Assembly (NCBI GenBank): GCA_964444795.1
Contig: CAYUIQ010000022.1
Span: 1-54,322 of the forward strand
Reading direction: 5' to 3'
Length of the DNA: 54,322 nucleotides
DNA from: JABMRP01 sp964444795
GTDB lineage: Bacteria > Planctomycetota > Planctomycetia > Pirellulales > Thermoguttaceae
Part shown: one piece after another, positions 16,155 through 24,251 of the stretch
Numbering within the stretch: the first letter of the stretch is position 1
Layout of the letters: the number at the start of each line of letters is the position of its first letter
Position numbers and translations under genes: made by a program
The notes under the pieces: model-generated
The model's database searches: none
What the model was told of the DNA's origin: nothing
What the model saw: the letters and a program-made list of their open reading frames with translations, nothing else

Positions 16155-16164
16155 NNNNNNNNNN
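16155..16164. other. Assembly gap (10 N)
   Basis: Ten consecutive N bases mark a scaffold join. A plus-strand gene enters it from the left and a minus-strand frame from the right, and neither continues on the other side. Linkage across this point depends on scaffolding only. Confidence 0.99.
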
Positions 16165-17313
16165 CAATACCCGCCGCTCGTGCTTCCCGAGCCGAACGCC
16201 CGGCAGTTCCGCCGCCCCCTTCTCCATTGCCCGGCATCGCTGGCAGGGGAGTGTGCCGTCCACCAGATCCATCGCCTTGCACAGGTCTTCCTTGGGCGTC
16301 CATTTTGGAACACCTGCTCTGATGCACGCTCGCTCGATTGCCTGCCGGTAGGAAAATCTGGTGTAATGGTCGCCCGGGGCACGCCGCCGTTGCCCGTTAG
16401 TCGATCTCCCGCGTTGCTTCCCGTCATGCTTGTTCTTGCGCCGAATGGCGAGAGCCAACGTGGCGGCCTCCTTCGGGCTGAAGCGATACGATTCACACGG
16501 GCGATCCAGGTAGGGTTCCAGGACCGCTTGGGCTTGGGGACCGACGTAGATTCGTCGATCGGCCTGCTGGTGCTCCGTTTTATGGGTAAATGGCCGGTAG
16601 CACCAGATCTCGCCGGTGACATCCACGTCACATGGCCGGAGAACACAGACATCTTTCGGTCGGCAGCCTGTCAGGCGCTGGAACCGAACCATCGCCTGGA
16701 CCACTTCGGACAGGCTTGCCAGGGCGGCTTCCACATGTTCGTTGGGAACGGGTTTCACGGGGGAGGTCTCTTGGGCGTCGGTCCTGCCCTTACGGAGTCC
16801 TCCGACCGTCATTAGCGACTGATAGGTTTCCACGGGCAGAAGCTCGTGCTCAACCCCCCACCTGAACATTCGCCGAATTCGGTTGACGTACTGATTGATG
16901 ACCCCGCGTGCGAGGTTCGCCTCGATCATCGTCTGGCGGACGGTCTTCGGCTTCAGCGGGCCAAACTCCGCCGCTAACGTGCTTCCGTATAGGCGGCGGA
17001 CGAACCGGATCGCTGCCCGAATCCCCGCCAATTCGTCTGTAGGATGCCCATTCTTGACGTAGTAGGAGCGGGCGTGCTTCCAGAAAACGAGGATGAGTTC
17101 GTTGACGGAGAGATTGGATCGCTCAGTCGGGTCCGACGAGCTTGAAGCCCGCGGCGGCGAGACTTGGGCCTCGGCGATCAGCCTGGCGTATCTCTCTTTA
17201 CTCTCGGGGGACCCGTATGCGCCGAGGTAGGAATTCTTGCCGTCAAGTGTGACGACGGCGCAGTTACGGGCCTTGTGAGAACGGTAAGAGGGGGGACGGG
17301 CGGTACGTGGCAC
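16165..17313 (-). pseudogene. Tyrosine recombinase (integrase), C-terminus lost
   Basis: About 380 residues from the ATG at 17313. An N-terminal SAM-like/core-binding region (NELILVFWKHARSYYVKNG ... INQYVNRIRRMFRWGVEHEL) is followed by the catalytic domain beginning LTGCRPKDVCVLRPCDVD, which holds the first catalytic arginine. The H-x-x-R box and the tyrosine should come after GVPKWTP. There the sequence switches to an unrelated stretch (KEDLCKAMDLVDGTLPCQRC ... LGKHERRVL) that runs into the N gap. The enzyme is therefore incomplete or chimeric. A tRNA 3' fragment, a typical attachment site, lies 120 bp upstream of its start. Confidence 0.75.
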
Positions 17314-17435
17314 AGTGCGGACTTCGAGGTTTGAAGGGAGCCAAAAAGGTACATGTACCGTTTTGGCGGAACCTCTTGCCGCACTGCCCTACACCAGGCA
17401 GGTATCCTAAGTCCAGGATTCAGCAGGATTTATAA

Positions 17436-17490
17436 AAAGTGGGCGATACTGGGCTCGAACCAGTGACCCCTAGCTTGTGGAGCTAGTTTC
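17436..17490 (-). other. tRNA-Val 3' fragment, probable attachment-site scar
   Basis: On the minus strand: anticodon arm CTAGC-TCCACAA-GCTAG (anticodon CAC), T arm ACTGG TTCGAGC CCAGT, and acceptor 3' strand TCGCCCA. The 5' half (acceptor and D arm) is absent. Tyrosine integrases recombine in tRNA anticodon-to-3' segments, so this is probably an att core left by integration. Confidence 0.7.
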
Positions 17491-18223
17491 CAAACAATGC
17501 CGAAAAACCCGAAAGTCCGTACAGCACCGGAGTTTACCCGATCTGACGTGATTTGCAGGCCATTGCAATTAGACTCAAAAAGACGCGAACAATGGTTGTA
17601 CCAAGGCTCGAAAATAGTACCGGGTAGTACCTCCACTTCGTTCGGCGGAATGATCGACAATCGCACCGCCTCATGCTACAACATCGCTTGGTCGGGGAGT
17701 GCGGGGCCGTTGGTCCCGAAGGCACGTGCGCTTACCTCCCCGGCCGCTTTCTCGTTCCAGCGGTTCACTCGGTGGCGCCGAGCCGTTGCTGTGCTCTCTC
17801 CTTGGCAACGCGCTCGGCAAGCTCCCACGCTCTGAAGGCGGCCTCCGCCGTTGGGAAGATCGCGAATTCCAGCGGGCAAGGTCGGCCGCGTGCCACCCTT
17901 CGCCAGCCAAGAACCGCGCAGGATGCCCCGTGTCGCGTTGCGACCGTGCTGCCTAGTTCTGGTGCCTCTCAGTCCCACGTTCAACTGGGGCCGTTCTGAC
18001 GTCTTTGGGGCGACTTGCCATTACCGAAATCTCGCCGTGTGACCCGCCAACTCCTTCTTCTCTTTCTTTCTTTGGCGGATCAGAGCAATCCGCACCGGTT
18101 GTTGTCTTAGGGGAAGGCCGAACACCGGACACCCGGGCTGAATGAACGCCACAAAGGAGAGGTTCGTAACTCGGGACCGGTTTCGACACCATCGAGTTCG
18201 CAAATCGAGAAAGGAGCCAAGTG
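17491..18223. other. Gene-poor region beside the attachment-site scar
   Basis: No intact gene. The minus strand holds a possible small broken gene (17765-18021, listed separately). The rest has neither long coding frames nor recognisable RNA. Confidence 0.4.
17765..18021 (-). pseudogene. Possible frameshifted small gene
   Basis: MASRPKDVRTAPVERGTERH begins at 18021 and stops at 17953. In the adjacent frame a protein-like stretch continues (CAVLGWRRVARGRP, then EFAIFPTAEAAFRAWELAER) to a stop at 17765. One frameshift would join them into a protein of about 85 residues. No family is recognised. Confidence 0.25.
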
Positions 18224-18316
18224 ATGAGAATGCTTCGTCTCCTGGCGATCTGGGCTGTCGTCGCGGCCGGATCGGCCTCTACCTTGAATGCGGGTCCGAT
18301 TGCGCAGCCCGGCTAG
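18224..18316 (+). pseudogene. Signal-peptide remnant of a secreted protein
   Basis: A good AAAGGAG site precedes ATG at 18224 (MRMLRLLAIWAVVAAGSAST), a typical signal peptide, but a TAG follows after only 30 codons. It looks like the 5' end of a broken secreted-protein gene. Confidence 0.4.
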
Positions 18317-18478
18317 CGGATCAAAGCGGATCCAACTGCCCGGCGGCGATCCAAGTGGCCGGATTTGGGCCGATGTTGCCGCGGGTTCTTCCCAGCGATC
18401 AGCGTCCACGCCAAGATCAGAAGCGTTGTGTTCGATCAAAAGTCCTATCGATTACTGATTCTATAGGGATGACATGGT

Positions 18479-19288
18479 ATGAGAAACTTCGTAATTTGGT
18501 GCGTAATGCCTCTCACAATGGCGGGGACCGCTTTCAGCGATACGAAAGAGCCGCCGAAGAAACCTGCAGTGGACTTGGGCGGTGGGGTAAAGATGGAGCT
18601 GGTTTTGATTCCTGCCGGCCCCTTCCTGATGGGCGATGACGTCGAAAAACCTGTCCACGAAGAGCAGATCGCAAAGCCTGTCCACAAAGTGCGGATCACC
18701 AAGCCGTTCTACCTGGGCAAGTACGAGGTGACGCAAGAGCAATGGGAAGCGGTGATGGGCAGCAACCCGAGCCACTTCAAGGGTCCGAAGAACCCGGTGG
18801 AGACCATCAGTTGGGACGATTGCCAGCAGTTCCTTGCCTTGCTCAATGCGAAGTCAGGCGGGCAAAGGGGCAAGTTCGTATTGCCTACGGAGGCGCAATG
18901 GGAATATGCCTGTCGAGCCGGAAGCGCGGGCAAGTTTTGTTTTGAGGACGACGACAAACAACTTGGCGAGTACGCTTGGTATGGCGAGAACGCGGACGGC
19001 AAGACGCATGCGGTAGGCGGTAAGACGCCGAACACTTTTGGGTTGCATGACATGCACGGGAACGTATATGAGTGGTGCCAGGATCGGTATGGTGCGTATG
19101 GGGCGGAAGCGGTGGACGATCCTAGTGGTCCTACAACGGGCTCGGACCGCGTGCTTCGCGGCGGGAGCTGGTACGGCCCGGCGGAGTACTGCCGGTCGGC
19201 ACGCCGCTTCTACTTCGAGCCCGGGCCCGAGCCCGGGGGCCGGATCAGCCGCCTTGGCTTCCGCGTAGCCCTAGTTCCGCCGGAGTAA
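18479..19288 (+). CDS. Secreted SUMF1 (formylglycine-generating-enzyme-like) domain protein
   Basis: A 269-residue protein with a short signal peptide (residues 1-20, ending near AFS) and one full FGE-sulfatase/SUMF1 domain: MELVLIPAGPFLMGDD, YLGKYEVTQEQWEAVMGSNPSHF, NPVETISWDDCQQFLALLN, LPTEAQWEYACRAG, NTFGLHDMHGNVYEWCQDRY, VLRGGSWYGPAEYCRSARRF. True formylglycine-generating enzymes need two redox cysteines near the C-terminus; the only late cysteine here is in EYCRSARR, so this copy is probably a non-catalytic, carbohydrate- or ligand-binding version, common in planctomycetes. It stands alone, bounded by decayed sequence. Confidence 0.85.
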   Translation: MRNFVIWCVMPLTMAGTAFSDTKEPPKKPAVDLGGGVKMELVLIPAGPFLMGDDVEKPVHEEQIAKPVHKVRITKPFYLGKYEVTQEQWEAVMGSNPSHFKGPKNPVETISWDDCQQFLALLNAKSGGQRGKFVLPTEAQWEYACRAGSAGKFCFEDDDKQLGEYAWYGENADGKTHAVGGKTPNTFGLHDMHGNVYEWCQDRYGAYGAEAVDDPSGPTTGSDRVLRGGSWYGPAEYCRSARRFYFEPGPEPGGRISRLGFRVALVPPE

Positions 19289-19596
19289 GCAAGCCGCCGG
19301 GCTCGCCACGCCCCATCGGTTGCCCGTCGGCAGCCTAACCCGGCTATCTCAATTATCCGCGTCCCGGTGGAAAACTCCAGTCCGGGCCGCCACCTTCGTC
19401 CTCGTCATCGGGACCTCTCGACTTTCCTTGTGCGGTCAGGCTCGCGGTCGCAACCATAGTCGGCAACGAGGAGGCAGGCGGGAAAAGCCACAAAGCCGAT
19501 TCGCACCTACATCAACACTTCCGACAGCGCGAGTCCCCGCGACTGCCAGAATTCCCGTGATCGCTACCGAGCTTGGCTCGGAGATGGTAAGTGCCG
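19289..19596. other. Intergenic region without clear gene
   Basis: A plus-strand open frame from 19320 has the composition of non-coding sequence and no recognisable motif. I see nothing else here. Confidence 0.4.
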
Positions 19597-19966
19597 TCAA
19601 GCCAATCGCCAGTACCCACTCCTCGCACTGCCTTCAAACACAATCTTGCCGTCTTCCCTGAGCCCGGCCAGCATGCGACGCACGGTCGAGTCGCTGCAAC
19701 CGGTGCGCTGAATGATCTGCTGTTTGCGAATCCCGCCGTTCTTCTTTAGTTCGGCCAGTATCCAACGCGCGCGGAGGTCTTCATCCGCCTCACTGGCCAA
19801 CGTGTCGGATGCTGGAATATCGCCCCGCTGCTTCGGAGCGGCATCGGCGTAGACTTCGTCCTGATCCGTCGTGAGTAGGCCCGTACGTTCCACCACGGTG
19901 ATCTTGTCCGAGAACCGGTAGGCTGTAAGAATCTGCAGTTCCGTACAGGACCAGTTCAGCAGGGGC
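19597..19966 (-). pseudogene. Winged-helix protein, C-terminal fragment
   Basis: The minus-strand frame is open from an in-frame stop near 19980 and ends at 19597. It contains ELQILTAYRFSDKITVVERT, then a winged-helix domain: ARWILAELKKNGGIRKQQII, RTGCSDSTVRRMLAGLREDG and KIVFEGSARSGYWRL. The recognition helix and wing are intact, but there is no good start codon with a ribosome-binding site (only GTG at 19896), and upstream coding ends abruptly. It is probably the 3' remnant of a larger DNA-binding protein. Confidence 0.5.
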
Positions 19967-20068
19967 TGGCGCCGCCTCTATCGAAAGGATCAAAGAGTCG
20001 AGCTCCATTTCCGCCCCACCAAGCCCACTTGCATTGGACTTGGCGCCCCGTGAACACGACGTTTTGCG

Positions 20069-20097
20069 AAAAAAAGGGCGTCCCCCAATAGGGGGCG
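20069..20097 (-). terminator. Terminator-like hairpin on the minus strand
   Basis: A CCCCC-TATT-GGGGG core stem is followed on the minus strand by seven T residues (20075-20069). No intact minus-strand gene ends here, so it may belong to a lost gene. Confidence 0.45.
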
Positions 20098-20260
20098 GCA
20101 GCTTTCCCGGGGCCGTATACTTAAGTGGCGCTTTCGCAGGCGAAAGCTCCCGCCAACTTGCCTTGTCAGGTAAATGGATAGCGTCGCCAAACCAACCGAA
20201 AACGAGACATGTGGCCGTACCATAACGGATGCAGGAAACGATCGAGGAAGATAGATTGCG

Positions 20261-22897
20261 ATGATCACCCCGACTAGGCTTTGCGTCCATCTGGTTCTCA
20301 TGTGGTGGGCGTTTCCCGTAACGGCGGCAACCTTTCCGAGTCTCGCTGAGGACCCGTTCACGATATCCGCCTGGATCAAGACCAGCGACAATGGCACGGT
20401 ATTCTCTCGATGCGCCCCCGCAGGCCGCTGGAGCCCCGGCGGCAAGACGCTCTTTCTTCGCAATGGAGCGCTGGCGTACGACATCGGGTGGGTTGGTGTC
20501 GTACGTGGCGGAACGCGTCTCGATGACAATCGCTGGCATCACATTGCCTTCATCGGGGCCAGACCGCAGCGGGCGTATGTCGACGGGAAGCTCGACCTGA
20601 ACGGCGATCTCCAGCCGCGGCCGGATGGGGATGGCCATGTGTTCAAAGTGGGTTACACGGCGCCCGATTTCGGCGGCGCGTTCGAAGGACTCATTGACGA
20701 CGTTGCCGTCTACGATCGTGTGCTCACAGCCGCGGAAATCCAAGCGCTGGCCCGGGGTGAGGATGCCGCATTGCCCGGATTGGTCGCGCGATGGCCCTTC
20801 GATGACAGCGACAAAGACGTGGTGAGTGATCATCAGGTGGCACTAACCGGGCCGCCCTCCTTCCAGAAGGGGAAGGTTGGGCCTGCTCTCAAACTCGACG
20901 GCGGCTTCCAGCGGCCCCGGCGCGAACCGGGCGTTCGCTTCCGCCTGTATTGGGTCGGGGAGCCGCTCTTCGATCACGCTCGCCTTCTCCCCGATCAGTC
21001 GCCTAATGTTGACGTTACCATTCCCTCCTTCGAACTGGGCGGCGACGAATCAGCGTTTACGAATCAGGGCACAACCTACGATCAGCAGTACGTGTTGCTG
21101 CTGGAATCGGATCTGCGCGTTCCGCAAGCGGGGACTTACCAATTCCAGATCGCCGGTGACGGGTGGCTTCGAGTTCGCATCGGCAGTCGCGACGTGATCC
21201 GCTGGAACCGCCCCCGTGGCCCGAAGCACTCCCGTGCGGAGGTTCGCCTCGACCAGGGGTCGGTCCCGGTTGAATTGACTCAGAACCTCGGCTCGGGTGA
21301 CGGGCGTGCAACGCTCCGGTGGAAAAGGCCCGGCTCCGATCGCTTTGAATCGATCTCGCCGTCGGAACTCACGGCGAATTCGTTCTACTTCCGGCCTACC
21401 AGTGGGGCCCGAAAGCGGCTAAGCCGCCGCGGTGACCGACCTGGCAAGCGTCAGAAGCTCGCGGGGCCGCACCCCGGAATGGATCTCACGACAATCCACC
21501 CGGACGGCGTCGAAGTACCGGTGGGCGGTTTGGCGACGTTCCCGGATGGCCGCCTCGTCGTTGCCACGTTCGATGCGCGGCGGTTGCGGGCGCCGCGGCC
21601 GCAAGAGGAGCCGGACGGGCAGTTGTGGATCTGGGGCCATCCGCATGCGGATGGCCTGGCAAAGTTCGAGCGTCGACTGATCGCCGACGACCTATACGAG
21701 CCTAGCGGCGTGTGTGTTGTCGGCGAAGCGATCTACGTGTCGCAACGGCACGAGGTCACCCGTTTCGACCACGACGGGGTATCCGCTCGCTGGAAGCCGA
21801 CGGCGGTTGCCACCGGTTGGGAAACGAACGATTTCCACGCAATCAGTTTCGGGTTGCTTCACGAGCCGGGCGCCGACGGGCATCTCGGTTTTCTATACAT
21901 GGCAAAGGGAACCGGGTTGGGCTTGATGCGCAACCCCTCGAACCACGGTTCCGTCTGGAGGATTGACCTCGCCAAGCCGGTTGGAGGGAATGTGGAGCCG
22001 CTGACCGGCGGACACCGCACTCCCAACGGCCTTGGCTTCGGACCGGAGGGCCGGATCTACGTGACCGACAACCAGGGAGAGTATACACCCGCCAACGAAC
22101 TCAACCTGGTCGAGCGGGGAAGATTCTACGGCTTCTATCATCGCACGGACAACGGTGGGTTCGCCTCGCCCTTTCAGAACAGAGAAGACCGCCTCAATCC
22201 GGGCAAAGGAGTCACCGAAGCCGCTGTATGGCTGCCGCAAGACGAAATCGCCAATTCGCCGTCGGAGCCGGTACTGATTCCGGAGGGGTGGCCCTACGCG
22301 GGACAAATCCTCGTGGGGGATGTGAAGTACGGCGGCGTGAACCGCGTTTTCCTCGAGAAGGTGGACAATGTGTGGCAGGGCGCAGCATTTCGGTTCACTC
22401 AGGGGCTCGAGGCGGGGATCAACCGACTAGCATTCGGCCCCGATGGTTCGCTATACGTCGGAGGAATCGGTGGCGTCCATGCATCCACTTGGAATTGGGT
22501 CGACCCGCAGGGGCGCAAGACGTTTCAGGGGCTTCAGCGTCTTCGGCCCAATGGCATTCGGGCGTTTGACCTGGAATGTGTGAGTGCGATCCCCGGAGGC
22601 TTTCGAATCTCGTTCACCAAGCCCGTCGACATCGGTTGGTTGGAATCTCCGAGGAACTACACGGTTCGCCAGTGGACATACCAAGCGAAGCCGCAATACG
22701 GGGGACCCAAGGTGGACCAGCGTCCATTGATCGTCGAGTCTGCTCGGGGCGCGGCGGATGGCAGAAGTGTCGAACTGCAGATCCCCGGCCTCGAATCGAG
22801 CTACTGCATCTATTTCCTCGTGGATCCGGTGAGTACGGACGGTGATCAAATCTGGTCAACCGAGGCGTGGTACACGCTGAAACAACTCGCGGAGTAG
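20261..22897 (+). CDS. Secreted LamG / PA14 / six-bladed propeller protein
   Basis: An 878-residue secreted protein with a signal peptide (residues 1-23, ending near VTAA). A LamG concanavalin-like domain (about 24-200) has DNRWHHIAFIG and GLIDDVAVYDRVLTAAEIQA. A PA14 domain (about 215-370) has YQFQIAGDGWLRVRIGSRDV. A C-terminal propeller of the glucose/sorbosone-dehydrogenase type (about 410-770) has HRTPNGLGFGPEGRIYVTDN and INRLAFGPDGSLYVGGIGG. A final beta domain (about 785-878) ends DQIWSTEAWYTLKQ. Such proteins occur with sulfatases and dehydrogenases in planctomycetes and probably bind or oxidise polysaccharide at the cell surface. The catalytic role is unproven. Confidence 0.88.
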   Translation: MITPTRLCVHLVLMWWAFPVTAATFPSLAEDPFTISAWIKTSDNGTVFSRCAPAGRWSPGGKTLFLRNGALAYDIGWVGVVRGGTRLDDNRWHHIAFIGARPQRAYVDGKLDLNGDLQPRPDGDGHVFKVGYTAPDFGGAFEGLIDDVAVYDRVLTAAEIQALARGEDAALPGLVARWPFDDSDKDVVSDHQVALTGPPSFQKGKVGPALKLDGGFQRPRREPGVRFRLYWVGEPLFDHARLLPDQSPNVDVTIPSFELGGDESAFTNQGTTYDQQYVLLLESDLRVPQAGTYQFQIAGDGWLRVRIGSRDVIRWNRPRGPKHSRAEVRLDQGSVPVELTQNLGSGDGRATLRWKRPGSDRFESISPSELTANSFYFRPTSGARKRLSRRGDRPGKRQKLAGPHPGMDLTTIHPDGVEVPVGGLATFPDGRLVVATFDARRLRAPRPQEEPDGQLWIWGHPHADGLAKFERRLIADDLYEPSGVCVVGEAIYVSQRHEVTRFDHDGVSARWKPTAVATGWETNDFHAISFGLLHEPGADGHLGFLYMAKGTGLGLMRNPSNHGSVWRIDLAKPVGGNVEPLTGGHRTPNGLGFGPEGRIYVTDNQGEYTPANELNLVERGRFYGFYHRTDNGGFASPFQNREDRLNPGKGVTEAAVWLPQDEIANSPSEPVLIPEGWPYAGQILVGDVKYGGVNRVFLEKVDNVWQGAAFRFTQGLEAGINRLAFGPDGSLYVGGIGGVHASTWNWVDPQGRKTFQGLQRLRPNGIRAFDLECVSAIPGGFRISFTKPVDIGWLESPRNYTVRQWTYQAKPQYGGPKVDQRPLIVESARGAADGRSVELQIPGLESSYCIYFLVDPVSTDGDQIWSTEAWYTLKQLAE

Positions 22898-22991
22898 CCT
22901 CGGGTTAGCCCACCAGTGAGATTCTGGACCGCTCCTGTCAGGAGTGTCAGCCCGACTTCACCGTCGGCCGTGAACCAACCATTTCGGAGCA

Positions 22992-23038
22992 GCATCATCA
23001 TAATCCGCGTGTCCGGGGTTCGAATCCCTGCGCCGCTA
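22992..23038 (+). other. tRNA-Met(CAT) 3' fragment, probable attachment-site scar
   Basis: From the anticodon loop (TCATAA) through TCCGC, T arm CGGGG TTCGAAT CCCTG and acceptor 3' strand CGCCGCT plus A. The matching 5' half is missing and unrelated sequence precedes the anticodon. This is what remains when a mobile element integrates into a tRNA 3' half. The fragment keeps its own terminator downstream. Confidence 0.7.
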
Positions 23039-23073
23039 CTTGACGTAACTCTTTACTACATAACCGCTTAACA

Positions 23074-23113
23074 CCGCAATCCCCGAGTCGCTCGGGGCTT
23101 GCGGCGTCTTTTT
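23074..23113 (+). terminator. Strong rho-independent terminator after the tRNA-Met fragment
   Basis: Stem CCGCAA-CCCCGAG with CTCGGGG-TTGCGG (13 pairs, one T/C mismatch between blocks) around a TCG loop, followed by CGTCTTTTT. It is probably the original tRNA-Met terminator. Confidence 0.8.
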
Positions 23114-23412
23114 ATGACCACCTGTTAGCGTGGTCTTCGCGGCAGATCGATGAGGATCGCGGCGAGTTGGAGGTCATCTGGGTGGTCATTTGGCGGGATG
23201 TGGTCAATGGGGTGGGCTGGGCAGTCTTCTGACTCCCCGACGACATTCTCGATTGCAGATCCCAAGTGATGTTACTTGATAACCGTGACATAGAATCCCA
23301 CCCCACCGCCCACCGCCCCGGGCTCCGATATCGCCCCAGTTCATCCGGCCTCGTTGCGGCCAAGCTCGATGTGGCTTGTGAGACGGATACGTTGCTCGCA
23401 CCTGTCTGCAAC

Positions 23413-24012
23413 TCACGGGCTGCTGGAAGTGCTTACTTTGTCGAGTCGGAATCCGATGAGGATCCTCCCCGTGTTGCCGCGATCGTGGCCCATTTGAATA
23501 CCGATGTTGTAGTAGCCGCCAACCCAGTCCAGTTCCCAATCGGCCAGCCTGCGCCACACCACCTTCCATGCATCTCCGTTGACCCGGTGCTGGGATCCGT
23601 CGTCCAATGTGTATCGAAACCCGCTGCCGTTCACGTCGCCGACGGAGCGGATGACGCAGTACGAGTATTGCCTGTTTGTGTAGTTGTACCAACCGGCGAT
23701 GATTTTCGTTGTAGGATTGTTGTCGGGAGTCACTTCGCCATTACGGAACTGGCGATTGAAGCTATAGGTCACGTTCCGGCTTTCGCACTCCTTGGCGGCC
23801 TCCAGAAAGGCCGCTTTCATTCGAGTCTTGCTCGGCGGACCTTGATACTTGAGGGCGATCAGTCGAACACGCGCGTCGGAATAAGGAATCTTATAGCTGC
23901 CTTCTTCGGTCGACCAAAGCGACCATTTGTAGTCCTTGGCAAGCGCATTCGTGCTTGCGTTGGCTATCAAGAGAAGGAACAGCACGACCGATCGATAACT
24001 CAGCACGTTCAT
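23413..24012 (-). CDS. Secreted hypothetical protein
   Basis: A 199-residue protein. The start at 24012 has GGGAG upstream and gives a clear signal peptide (VVLFLLLIANASTNALA). The mature part is polar and aromatic-rich (YKWSLWSTEEGSYKIPYSDA, WYNYTNRQYSYCVIRSVGD, WELDWVGGYYNIGIQMG). I do not recognise it. It is last in a run of four minus-strand genes for exported proteins (23.4-30.0 kb) that diverge from the sigma factor/kinase genes, so it may belong to the same envelope-associated system. Confidence 0.75.
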   Translation of the reverse strand: MNVLSYRSVVLFLLLIANASTNALAKDYKWSLWSTEEGSYKIPYSDARVRLIALKYQGPPSKTRMKAAFLEAAKECESRNVTYSFNRQFRNGEVTPDNNPTTKIIAGWYNYTNRQYSYCVIRSVGDVNGSGFRYTLDDGSQHRVNGDAWKVVWRRLADWELDWVGGYYNIGIQMGHDRGNTGRILIGFRLDKVSTSSSP

Positions 24013-24251
24013 AGTTTTCTCCCTTTGGGGTTCGTGCCCCCATTTCTCGTACCGGGGGTCACGGTAGTAACGGATGGATTTGACCTTGCCCTCGTGGGGC
24101 TCCAAGTACTCTCATCACTCGAGCTGTACACACGGGAGTCCGAGAAAGGGGACAGGCACCAAGCGGCAGCCTTCTTTCCGAGAAGTCGACGCGTTTCGCG
24201 CACCGAGCCCGTCCCCCTTTTTCACTCCCGTTGGACGATTCGGTATGTGCG

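Larger units (their letters stand above)
22898..23412. other. Spacer containing the tRNA-Met scar and terminator
   Basis: Apart from the tRNA fragment and the terminator listed separately, no gene is supported. The minus strand near 23130-23200 reads ILIDLPRRPR before a stop, a possible C-terminal remnant. Confidence 0.4.

Noticed and set aside
18479..19288. A true formylglycine-generating enzyme that activates the sulfatase at 49.4 kb
   Set aside because: The two redox cysteines of the catalytic family are not present, and the protein has a signal peptide, so it is better called a non-catalytic SUMF1 domain protein.
22992..23038. The 3' end of a tmRNA gene
   Set aside because: The anticodon-loop sequence TCATAATCC directly before the T arm fits tRNA-Met, and no tag-peptide reading frame or tmRNA 5' end is found upstream.
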